Under the pieces are notes generated by a model that worked only from the letters and a program-made list of their open reading frames with translations, was not told where the DNA came from and did not search any database. Made by a program: the position numbers and the translations under genes. From contig NZ_JAPZBC010000001.1 in NCBI RefSeq assembly GCF_027460265.1, forward strand, positions 3,743,001 to 3,807,000: a DNA stretch of 64,000 bases. Reading direction: 5' to 3'. This DNA is from Streptomyces sp. WMMC940. GTDB lineage: Bacteria; Actinomycetota; Actinomycetes; Streptomycetales; Streptomycetaceae. Below are positions 8,600 through 16,452 of the stretch, one piece after another; position 1 is the stretch's first letter; every line of letters starts with the position of its first letter.

Positions 8600-11500
8600 A
8601 TGAGCACCACCACGCGCGAAGAGGTCCTCGCCGGCGAGCAGAATGCGGTGGACCACGCGTACGACTGCTACACCGCGCGGCTGGCCGAGATGAGCGGGAC
8701 CTCGGCCGCCACGGCGTCGGCGAGCGGCAAGGACGGCATAGCCAATCGGAAGGACGCGGAGGCACGGGCCGCGGCGTACGGCGGGCTCGGCGACGAGGCC
8801 CTGGTCTTCTCCCGGGTCGACGCGCCGGAGGAGCCCGGAGGGGAGCCTCGCCCCTGGTACATCGGCCGGCGGGGCGTGCGTGACTCGCAGAACGACCCGG
8901 TGGTCCTGCTGTGGAGCAGCGACCTCGCCAGGAAGTGGTCCGAGGCGCTCCCGGAGGCGCCGGGGGACGTGGTTCTGCGGCGCCGGTTGCAGTGCGTGCA
9001 GCGCGTCGTCGAAGACTACTTCGACGAGATCGCCCCGGCGTCGCCGTCACCCGCGCCCATGGCGGCCCTTCCGAGGCCGCGGTCCGAGGACGACCCACGG
9101 ACGGCAGCTCCGCCCGAGGACCTCTCCGAGACCCGGCCCGAACCGGCCACCCGGCAGGGCGAGGACCGGCTGCCGTCTCCAACGCCCGGCGACGTCGCCC
9201 GCATCCAGCGCCGCAAGCCGCTCCAGCCGGACGACTTCCTGCTGCGCGAGCTGCAGCGATCGCGCAGCGGCCGGATGCGGGACATCGTCGAGACCATCCG
9301 CCGCGACCAGATGGACCTGGTCGCCGGCTCTCCGTCCGACATCCTCGTGGTGCAAGGCGGCCCGGGCACGGGCAAGTCCGCCGTCGGTCTGCACCGTGTG
9401 ACCTGGCTCGTCAACAACGAGCACTTCAAGGCGCAGGACGTCCTCGTCATCGGCCCCCACCAGCGGTTCCTCGACTATGTGAGCCGGGTCCTGCCCGCCC
9501 TCGGCACACGGGACGTCAACGCCGTCCAACTGAGCCGTCTTTGGGACGGAGAGGTGCTCGGCACCGACACCCCGCAGGCGCGGCTGGTGAAGTCCGACGA
9601 GCGCATGGCGGCCGTCCTGCGGCGCCGGGTCGAGCGCGACTGCCGCCCCGAGGTCCTCGACGAACTCACCACCGCGCCGTCCTTCGAGGGTGACGAGCCC
9701 GCCGTCGTCGTCACCGCCGGAAGCACGACCCTGCGCGTCCCCCGGTCCAAGGTGGCCGCCCTCCTCGACGAGGCCCGAAACGGCGACGGACCGTACCGGC
9801 AGCGCCGTGAACGCTTCCGCAATCTGTTCGTCGACCTCCTCCTCCAGGAGCTCGCCGCCATCGCCCCGCGCCGCGGACAGGGCGGTACGATCCGCCGCGA
9901 CCTGGAACGCAACCGCCGGGTCGAGCGGCTCGTCGAACGGGTCTGGCCGTCGCCGGGTGCCAGGGAAGCCCTGCGCAGCCTCTACGACTCGCCCGAACTC
10001 CTCCGAGCCTGCGCCGAAGGCGTTCTGGACGACGACGAGCAAGCCGCCCTGCACCGGCCCCGGGCCGTCACCGCCGACGCCGACGCCTGGACCCTCGACG
10101 ACCACGTCTGCCTCGAGGAACTCGGATACCTCATCGCCGGGGAGACCCCCGGCCGCTACGGGCACATCGTCGTCGACGAGGCACAGGACCTCACCCCCAT
10201 GCAGGCCCGCGCGCTGCGCCGCCGCTGCGCGGTGGGCGGTTCCATGACGGTGCTCGGAGACCTCGCCCAGGCCACCGGCCCCCACACCCACACCAGCTGG
10301 GACCGTCTCGGCACGCTCCTGTCCGACCACGGCGACTGGCGCGTCGCCGAACTGAGCACCAGTTACCGCGTGCCGGCGGAGATCATGGAATTCGTCGCGC
10401 CACTGGCCCGTGCGATCGCCCCGGCGCTGCCGTACCCCCGAGCCGTGCGCGAGGTGGGTGAGGACGCCGTACGAACCGTGGCGACCGAGCCGTGGAAGCT
10501 CCTCGAGGACACCGTCGCCCAAGTGACCCGCCTGGTGGGCACCAGCGACGGCACCACCCTGCGATCCATCGCCGTGATCGTCCCCGACGACTCCGGCTGG
10601 CTCGACGAGATCACCCGTCACCTCGACCAGAGCGCCGGCATCACCGGGCCGCGCCGAGAAGCGGTGTCCGTACTCGCCGCAGCCCAGGCCAAGGGCATGG
10701 AGTACGACCACGTCCTGGTCGTCGAACCCGCCACGATCGCCGACCGCGGTGCGGCCGGGCTGCGCCAGCTCTACATCGCCCTCACCCGCAGCACCCAGAG
10801 CCTGACCATGCTGCACACCTCACCGATCCCGGAGACCCTCACGAACAACCCCGACAGCGACGAGCAGTTCCCTGCCCGGACGGAATCCGACGCGGCCTCC
10901 GGCGACGTACCGGACATCGGGACGGACATCCGCGTGCGCGTCATCGGCCCCGCACCGGGCGGCCGCTACCGGGTCGAGGCACTTTCCCCCACCACCGACC
11001 GCCCGCTGGTCCTGACCGTCCGACACGGCTCCACTCCGCCGCGCCCGGGTACGGAACTGGACTGCTGGGTCTTCGGCAACGAGACCAACCACAGCGTGCT
11101 CACCGCCGATCAGCGCGGCCGCCGGCCGATCTCGCCCACGATGGCGGAACGCTATGCGGCGGCACTCGGCGTACTCGACGACCTGGTGGCCGGAGGGGGA
11201 GACGTGCCGCAGGACGCACGCAGCCGACTCTCCGAACTCCAGGGCATGGCCAACCGCGTCCTCCGCCGCGACCAGGCGGACTGGGTGGACGTACGACGCG
11301 TTCTCGGTTCCCCGGACAGACACCGCCTGGGCGTGCTGCGCGACCTCGCGGCGAGCACCAACCGCGTACTCAAGGACCACGCACTGGACGTTCGCGGCCT
11401 CCAGGACCAACTCGCCGACTCGGGTTGGGCCGACGCGCTACTCGAGGCACGCGAGACGATCCGCACCCGGCTGGCCGAGGCCGCAGAACCGGACCAGCAG

Positions 11501-12007
11501 AACGCACCCACGCATCAGCCCGAGCGGGAGGAACCCGAGTCCGTGACCACCGTCGACGAATCTCCCGCCGCACCGTCAACAGCGACGAAAGACGACTTCC
11601 TGCGCGAGTTGGAGGCCTCCGCGGCCGTCGACCGCACGTGCAAGAAGCACGAGGCCGTGCGCCACGCCCTGAAGTCGGCACTGCTGTGGGCGGACATCCA
11701 GCCGTCCGACTCACCGGTCATCGACGTCAGCTGCGTCACGGACCGAGGCCTGTTCGTTTACGAAGTCCTGGGCGCCGGCCGCTCCACCTACCAGGACCTC
11801 CGCTCCGGAGCGACCCGCCTCCTCGAGATCAACCACACCCTGCCGGCACCGGCCGACCGCCTTTACCTGGTTCTCTGCGAAGCACCCGCCGAGGCATGGT
11901 CGGCCGATACCGTCCGCGACGTGTTCAACGTCCAGGTCCTGTGGCGCAGCCCCAACGGATGGAGCGGCCAGGACTCGGAAACCGCGTTGGGCTCCTCCGG
12001 GGCGTGA
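8600..12007 (+). CDS. HelD-like superfamily 1 helicase with a long C-terminal extension
   Basis: The 1135-residue protein has a HelD-type N-terminus (EQNAVDHAYDCYTARL, WYIGRRGVRD). It has Walker A GGPGTGKSAVG near residue 253 and Walker B HIVVDEAQDLTPMQ near 525. Motif V is AQAKGMEYDHVLVVEP and motif VI is LYIALTRSTQSLTMLH near 725. HelD and HelR proteins remove or remodel stalled RNA polymerase using ATP. This one extends about 350-400 residues beyond the helicase core. Its last 110 residues (VIDVSCVTDRGLFVYEVLGAG, ADRLYLVLCEAP) look like a compact alpha/beta domain. I chose the ATG at 8600 because GGGAGGG directly abuts the alternative ATG at 8594. Its place behind the ATPase suggests an accessory defence or repair role rather than generic RNA polymerase recycling. 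Confidence 0.82.
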   Translation: MSTTTREEVLAGEQNAVDHAYDCYTARLAEMSGTSAATASASGKDGIANRKDAEARAAAYGGLGDEALVFSRVDAPEEPGGEPRPWYIGRRGVRDSQNDPVVLLWSSDLARKWSEALPEAPGDVVLRRRLQCVQRVVEDYFDEIAPASPSPAPMAALPRPRSEDDPRTAAPPEDLSETRPEPATRQGEDRLPSPTPGDVARIQRRKPLQPDDFLLRELQRSRSGRMRDIVETIRRDQMDLVAGSPSDILVVQGGPGTGKSAVGLHRVTWLVNNEHFKAQDVLVIGPHQRFLDYVSRVLPALGTRDVNAVQLSRLWDGEVLGTDTPQARLVKSDERMAAVLRRRVERDCRPEVLDELTTAPSFEGDEPAVVVTAGSTTLRVPRSKVAALLDEARNGDGPYRQRRERFRNLFVDLLLQELAAIAPRRGQGGTIRRDLERNRRVERLVERVWPSPGAREALRSLYDSPELLRACAEGVLDDDEQAALHRPRAVTADADAWTLDDHVCLEELGYLIAGETPGRYGHIVVDEAQDLTPMQARALRRRCAVGGSMTVLGDLAQATGPHTHTSWDRLGTLLSDHGDWRVAELSTSYRVPAEIMEFVAPLARAIAPALPYPRAVREVGEDAVRTVATEPWKLLEDTVAQVTRLVGTSDGTTLRSIAVIVPDDSGWLDEITRHLDQSAGITGPRREAVSVLAAAQAKGMEYDHVLVVEPATIADRGAAGLRQLYIALTRSTQSLTMLHTSPIPETLTNNPDSDEQFPARTESDAASGDVPDIGTDIRVRVIGPAPGGRYRVEALSPTTDRPLVLTVRHGSTPPRPGTELDCWVFGNETNHSVLTADQRGRRPISPTMAERYAAALGVLDDLVAGGGDVPQDARSRLSELQGMANRVLRRDQADWVDVRRVLGSPDRHRLGVLRDLAASTNRVLKDHALDVRGLQDQLADSGWADALLEARETIRTRLAEAAEPDQQNAPTHQPEREEPESVTTVDESPAAPSTATKDDFLRELEASAAVDRTCKKHEAVRHALKSALLWADIQPSDSPVIDVSCVTDRGLFVYEVLGAGRSTYQDLRSGATRLLEINHTLPAPADRLYLVLCEAPAEAWSADTVRDVFNVQVLWRSPNGWSGQDSETALGSSGA

Positions 12008-12022
12008 TGCCGAAGTGAATCG

Positions 12023-12047
12023 GCCCGGACGCGATACGCGTCCGGGC
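12023..12047 (+). terminator. Terminator of the ATPase-helicase operon
   Basis: Perfect 11-base arms (GCCCGGACGCG and its complement) surround an ATA loop, 16 bases after the helicase stop. Confidence 0.75.
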
Positions 12048-12070
12048 TCACTTTCAGGAGCTCGGCGCGG

Positions 12071-12570
12071 TTGTCGAAGGCCCGCGGTCTGACCAATCCG
12101 CTGGTGAAAGGTAAACCGTCGATCCGCTCTCGCCGCGGCCGACGACGGCGCAAGCCGGGCAAGCGCCACGCCGACAAGGGATACGACTGGGACCACCTGC
12201 GGCGATGGTTACGGCAGCGCGGGATCGCCCACCGCATCGAAGCCCGCAAGGCGTACCGCCTCATGCCCAAGGAACTCGAGGACGACGACGGCCACCAGCG
12301 CGTGATGTGCCCGGCAGCGGCCGCGAAGGCCCAGTGCTCCCCTCAAGCCGCGCAGCCTCGGTCGCGGTGTCCACCCGCCCTTGGTGGGCCCCTGGCCGAG
12401 CCCCGCAGGCCCCCTCAAGGCCTGCCGCCGGCGCAGCATCACCCTCGCCCGGGCGCAGGACCAGCCACTGGGCACGTGGACCCCCACCGGCCACCTCGCA
12501 CCGACCGGCTGGCGACCGGCGCGAGCCGCGCCAGCTGAAGATCAACAGAAGATCAGGGCCACATCGTGAC
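12071..12570 (+). pseudogene. Decayed transposase fragments next to tRNA-Leu
   Basis: The first piece (about 12071-12250) encodes GKRHADKGYDWDHLRRWL followed by RQRGIAHRI, the C-terminal catalytic block typical of IS5-family transposases in Streptomyces. It has no N-terminal half and runs into unrelated sequence. A second piece follows: RLMPKELEDDDGHQRVMCPAA in one frame, then LKACRRRSITLARAQD about 100 bases later in another. It resembles the central part of a different Streptomyces transposase, broken by frameshifts. Neither can make a working enzyme. They mark repeated insertion at the island edge. Confidence 0.6.
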
Positions 12571-12662
12571 AAGAGCCACGGTGTGGGCTCTTTCACGTAA
12601 AATCGCCCACAGTGGTGTCGCACACAGGATCCATACACCGACCGAACCCCGCCGGACAACGA

Positions 12663-12709
12663 GAAACGGGCCCCCACCAGGACTTTCGTCTCTGGTGAGA
12701 ACCCGTTTC
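12663..12709 (-). terminator. Hairpin downstream of tRNA-Leu
   Basis: GAAACGGG at 12663-12670 pairs with CCCGTTTC at 12102 plus 600, that is 12702-12709, and the inner CACCAG pairs with CTGGTG. Read on the minus strand it follows the tRNA by about a dozen bases and exits into TTTCTCGTT, so it fits a tRNA terminator. Confidence 0.6.
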
Positions 12710-12720
12710 ATCGGTTTTCA

Positions 12721-12807
12721 TGGTGCGCGAGGGGGGAGTTGAACCCCCACGCCCTTGCGGGCACTGGAACCTGAATCCAGCGCGTCTGCCTATTCCGCCA
12801 CCCGCGC
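12721..12807 (-). tRNA. tRNA-Leu (anticodon CAG)
   Basis: This is an 87-base class II tRNA with an encoded CCA end. The acceptor arms are GCGCGGG and CTCGCGC. The anticodon loop is TTCAGGT between CTGGA and TCCAG, giving anticodon CAG (codon CUG). A long variable arm (TGCCCGCAAGGGCGT) and a T-arm GGGGGTTCAACTCCCCC are present. It bounds the accessory island and is a plausible historical integration target. Confidence 0.96.
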
Positions 12808-13382
12808 ATTTGGGTGTTGCCCCCTGCCCCCTCACCTGTTCGGTGCGAGCGCCTGGCGACATGCAGAAGATTAGCACGCTGAGGAGGGTGGATTCACATC
12901 CGTTGTTTCGGGCGGCTCCCGACGGCGGAGGAAGACAGCAGAGGCCTGCCGGGGCACGCCTCGTACCGCTTCCGGTGCCGGTTCCGGGCACCGCATCGGC
13001 CGCGGGACGGGCACCCTCACGGACCCCCGCGACGTTGAAGGAGCGAAGGCGGCAGCCCACCGCACCACCACCCGGCGGGCACCGGCCACGGAAACGGAAC
13101 CCGCGGAGGAGAAGAGGCAGGGCTGGAGGACGACGACACGGACAACCGGAGAGGGACAGACGAAGGAACGCAGCGCGGCCGCCGGCACTCCTCCCGGGTG
13201 CACCTCCCCCCGCTCCCCCGGGGTGCACCCCGGGTGCGGGACACTGTCAGGAGGCCGCCTCTACGATCCGTGTGAGAGGTGACACTCATCGACGGGGCAG
13301 ACAAGGGGAACCAGCCGATTTCCCGACGCGTGGATACGATCAGTAAGCAGTACCAGGACGACACCGACGGAGGAGGTGCCCC
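12808..13382. other. 575-base gap between tRNA-Leu and fhaA
   Basis: No credible gene was seen. The gap contains the tRNA-Leu promoter region (minus strand), an 18-base perfect palindrome at 13217-13234 (half-site CCCGGGGTG), and the fhaA leader ending with GGAGGAGGTG before its ATG. The first half is low-complexity, GC-rich sequence. Confidence 0.5.
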
Positions 13383-14243
13383 ATGGGAGTTCTGAAGCGT
13401 TTCGAGCAGCGGCTCGAAGGCCTGGTCAACGGCACCTTCGCCAAGGTCTTCAAGTCCGAGGTCCAGCCGGTCGAGATCGCGGGCGCCCTCCAGCGCGAGT
13501 GCGACAACAACGCGACCATCTGGAACCGGGACCGCACGGTCGTCCCCAACGACTTCATCGTGGAGCTGAGCGCGCCCGACTACGAGCGACTCAGCCCCTA
13601 CTCCGGCCAGCTCGGCGACGAGCTCTCCGGCCTGGTCCGGGACTACGCCAAGCAGCAGCGCTACACCTTCATGGGCCCGATCAAGGTCCATCTGGAGAAG
13701 GCCGACGACCTCGACACCGGTCTGTACCGGGTGCGAAGCCGCACTCTCGCGTCGAGCACGTCACAGTCGCCCGACCGCGCCCCCGCCGGCCCGGAAGCGG
13801 GTCACGCGGGTGCCCCGCAGGGGCCCCAGCGCGGCGGGTACGGCTACCCTCCTGTCGGTGCGCCTCCCATGCCGTCCGCCCCGCCGCCCGGCGGAGGCAG
13901 GCCCGGCCCGGGAGCAGCCCACGGCGGGCGTCCGACGGCATCCGGTCCGATGCCGGGCGCCCAGGTGCGCCGCTGGATCGAGATCAACGGCACACGCCAC
14001 CAGATCTCCCGCCCGACGATGGTGCTGGGCCGCAGCACCGACGCCGACGTGCGGATCGACGACCCCGGCGTCTCCCGCCGGCACTGCGAGATCCGGACCG
14101 GAACGCCCTCGACGATCCAGGATCTCGGGTCCACCAACGGCATCGTGGTGGACGGGCAGCACACCACCCGCGCTACGCTCCGCGACGGCTCGCGGATCGT
14201 CGTGGGCAGCACCACCATCGTTTACCGGCAAGCCGAAGGGTGA
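13383..14243 (+). CDS. fhaA: FhaA: DUF3662 and FHA domain protein
   Basis: The 286-residue protein has the DUF3662 domain at residues 1-120 (FEQRLEGLVNGTFAKVFKSE). A Gly/Pro-rich linker follows, then a C-terminal FHA domain from about 195 with the phospho-threonine pocket motifs GRSTDAD, SRRHCEI and LGSTNGI. FHA domains bind phospho-Thr on proteins made by PknB-type kinases. In mycobacteria FhaA binds the phosphorylated MviN pseudokinase domain, and the equivalent pseudokinase here is at 59518-61242. It opens a rightward cluster with fhaB, pstP, ftsW, pbpA and pknB. The ribosome site GGAGGAGG is excellent. Confidence 0.95.
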   Translation: MGVLKRFEQRLEGLVNGTFAKVFKSEVQPVEIAGALQRECDNNATIWNRDRTVVPNDFIVELSAPDYERLSPYSGQLGDELSGLVRDYAKQQRYTFMGPIKVHLEKADDLDTGLYRVRSRTLASSTSQSPDRAPAGPEAGHAGAPQGPQRGGYGYPPVGAPPMPSAPPPGGGRPGPGAAHGGRPTASGPMPGAQVRRWIEINGTRHQISRPTMVLGRSTDADVRIDDPGVSRRHCEIRTGTPSTIQDLGSTNGIVVDGQHTTRATLRDGSRIVVGSTTIVYRQAEG

Positions 14244-14253
14244 AGCGGGGGCA

Positions 14254-14766
14254 ATGTCAGAGCTGACCCTGACGGTCATGCGGCTGGGTTTCCTGGCCGT
14301 TCTGTGGCTGTTCGTCATCGTGGCCGTCCAGGTCATCCGTAGCGACCTGTTCGGCACCCGCGTCACGCAGCGCGGCTCGCGCCGCAACGCCGACGCTCGG
14401 CCGCAGCAGGCCGCGCGCCAGGCGGCCGCGCCTCCTCAGCAGCGCCAGCAGGCGACGCGCCAGCGCCGGGGGGCGCCCACCAAGCTGGTCGTCACCGAAG
14501 GCTCCCTCACCGGCACCACGGTCGCGCTGCAGGGTCAGACGATCACGCTGGGCCGTGCGCACGATTCCACCATCGTGCTGGACGACGACTACGCCTCCAG
14601 TCGGCATGCCAGGATCTACCCGGACCGTGACGGCCAGTGGATCGTCGAGGACCTCGGGTCCACCAACGGCACGTATCTCGACCGGACCCGGCTCACCACC
14701 CCGACACCGATTCCGCCGGGCGCGCCGATCCGCATCGGCAAGACCGTCATCGAGCTGCGGAAGTAG
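14254..14766 (+). CDS. fhaB: FhaB: membrane-anchored FHA domain protein
   Basis: The 170-residue protein starts at the ATG eight bases after a GGGG tract and ten bases after fhaA. Residues about 8-30 form a membrane helix (MRLGFLAVLWLFVIVAVQVI). A Gln/Arg-rich linker and a C-terminal FHA domain follow (TLGRAHDSTIVL, SSRHARIYPD, DLGSTNGTYL). The family is FhaB/FipA-like and couples PknB phosphorylation to septum and wall assembly. It is co-transcribed with its likely partners. Confidence 0.95.
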   Translation: MSELTLTVMRLGFLAVLWLFVIVAVQVIRSDLFGTRVTQRGSRRNADARPQQAARQAAAPPQQRQQATRQRRGAPTKLVVTEGSLTGTTVALQGQTITLGRAHDSTIVLDDDYASSRHARIYPDRDGQWIVEDLGSTNGTYLDRTRLTTPTPIPPGAPIRIGKTVIELRK

Positions 14767-14925
14767 TACGACAATGAGCGAGCGGAGCGAGCGAGCCGCG
14801 GCGGTCCGCACGGAGGACCCCGCAGCGGTCCCGGCGACGGACCGGGGCAGGCTCCCGACCGGAGGGTGGGCAGTGTGGCTCGAGACCGGCTGTACCCCGA
14901 GGCAGCGTCGACAGGGCAGGTGCGC

Positions 14926-16425
14926 ATGAGTCTGTCACTGCGCTTCGCCGCCGGATCGCACAAGGGCATGATCCGGGAGGGCAACGAGGACTCCGGCTAC
15001 GCCGGTCCCCGTCTTCTCGCGATCGCCGACGGCATGGGCGGCCAGGCGGCCGGCGAGGTCGCCTCGTCGGAGGTCATCTCCACGCTCGTCCAGCTCGACG
15101 ACGACATCCCGGGCTCGGACATCCTCACCTCGCTCGGTACCGCCGTGCAGCGGGCCAACGAGCAGCTGCGCCTGATGGTCGAGGAGGACCCCCAGCTCGA
15201 GGGCATGGGCACCACGCTGACCGCGCTGCTGTGGACCGGACAGCGGCTCGGCCTCGTGCACGTCGGCGACTCCCGCGCGTACCTGCTCCGCGACGGGGTG
15301 CTGACCCAGATCACGCAGGACCACACCTGGGTGCAGCGGCTCGTCGACGAGGGCCGGATCACCGAGGAGGAGGCCACCACCCATCCGCAGCGCGCCCTGC
15401 TGATGCGCGCACTGGGCAGTGGCGACCACGTCGAGCCCGATCTCTCCATCCGCGAGGTGAGGGCCGGCGACCGTTATCTGATCTGCTCCGACGGACTGTC
15501 CGGCGTCGTGTCCCACCAGACGCTGGAGGACGCCCTCGCCAGCTACCAGGGCCCGCAGGAGACCGTGCAGGAGCTGATCCAGCTCGCCCTGCGCGGCGGC
15601 GGCCCCGACAACATCACCTGCATCGTCGCGGACGTGCTCGACACGGACTCCGGAGACACCCTCGCCGGCGCGCTGAGCGACACCCCGGTCGTCGTCGGCG
15701 CCGTGGCCGAGAACCAGGCGCAGCTGGGTGACGGCGGGGCGATGCAGACCCCCGCCGGCCGCGCGTCCGGCCTGGGCCGGCCCGCCGCGCCGCCGCAGGG
15801 CGGCAACTTCGGTCCGCCCGGGAGCGGCGACGACGTCGGTTACGGCGGGATGCCGCCGGAGGGCAGCTACGGCGCGTACACGGACGAGGACTTCGTCAAG
15901 CCGCGCCGCGGCCGGAAGTGGCTGAAGAGATCCTTCTTCATCGCGCTCGCGCTGGGAGTCGTGGGCGGCGGTCTCTACGGCGGTTACCGCTGGACGCAGA
16001 CCCAGTACTACGTCGGCGCGAACGAGGACCACGTCGCGCTGTACCGGGGCATCAGCCAGGACCTGGCCTGGCTCTCGCTCTCGAAGGTCGAGAAGGACCA
16101 CCCCGAGATCGAACTCAAGTACCTGCCGCCCTACCAGCAGAAGCAGGTCAAGGCGACCATCACCGAGGGCAGCCTCGGCGATGCCCGCGACAAGATCCAG
16201 GAGCTCGGCGCGCAGGCCGCCGTCTGCAAGAAGGACGAGCAGCGCCGGGCCGCCGCGGACCGGGCCGCGGGCACGCCGCCGGGTGAGGGCCAGGCCGGCG
16301 GTACGACCGGCACGAAGCCCTCGACCCAGTCCGCCCAGACCAAGCCGACCGCAGCGTCTCCCTCTCCGGGCCCCACCCTCTCGGAGGAGGAGCAGAAGCT
16401 GGCCTCGAACTGCGGCAAGCAGTAA
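14926..16425 (+). CDS. pstP: PstP: PP2C-type Ser/Thr phosphatase
   Basis: This metal-dependent phosphatase reverses PknB phosphorylation. PP2C motifs run in order: REGNEDSG, ADGMGGQAAGEVAS, GTTLTALL, VGDSRAYLL, CSDGLSGVV and GGGPDNITCIV, giving the usual Asp ligands for Mn/Mg. A membrane helix near residues 335-355 (SFFIALALGVVGGGLYGG) places the catalytic domain inside and about 140 residues, ending in a Ser/Thr/Pro-rich tail, outside. I start at MSLSLRF, which matches the family N-terminus. A GTG at 14875 in frame has a better GGAGGG site and would add 17 residues. Confidence 0.95.
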   Translation: MSLSLRFAAGSHKGMIREGNEDSGYAGPRLLAIADGMGGQAAGEVASSEVISTLVQLDDDIPGSDILTSLGTAVQRANEQLRLMVEEDPQLEGMGTTLTALLWTGQRLGLVHVGDSRAYLLRDGVLTQITQDHTWVQRLVDEGRITEEEATTHPQRALLMRALGSGDHVEPDLSIREVRAGDRYLICSDGLSGVVSHQTLEDALASYQGPQETVQELIQLALRGGGPDNITCIVADVLDTDSGDTLAGALSDTPVVVGAVAENQAQLGDGGAMQTPAGRASGLGRPAAPPQGGNFGPPGSGDDVGYGGMPPEGSYGAYTDEDFVKPRRGRKWLKRSFFIALALGVVGGGLYGGYRWTQTQYYVGANEDHVALYRGISQDLAWLSLSKVEKDHPEIELKYLPPYQQKQVKATITEGSLGDARDKIQELGAQAAVCKKDEQRRAAADRAAGTPPGEGQAGGTTGTKPSTQSAQTKPTAASPSPGPTLSEEEQKLASNCGKQ

Positions 16426-16452
16426 GCACCCGTAGGGGGGCCTTTCTCCACC

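Noticed and set aside
9047..10816. 589-residue minus-strand open frame inside the HelD-like gene
   Set aside because: The plus-strand frame has all helicase motifs in order; the minus frame has no recognisable domain.
5668..12007. Calling the ATPase-helicase operon Gabija, Lamassu or DndD-type
   Set aside because: No TOPRIM motif in the ATPase, no matching partner genes, and a HelD-type rather than simple UvrD-type helicase; naming a known system is not supported by the sequence alone.
12591..12602. TTTCACGTAAAA, similar to parS
   Set aside because: The palindrome core lacks the central G (TTTCACGTGAAA required), and the site is 40 kb from the other parS copies.
14773..14797. GAGCGAGCGGAGCGAGCGAGC repeat before pstP as a regulatory array
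   Set aside because: Short GAGC repeats of this kind are common intergenic filler in Streptomyces and show no symmetry or spacing typical of binding sites.
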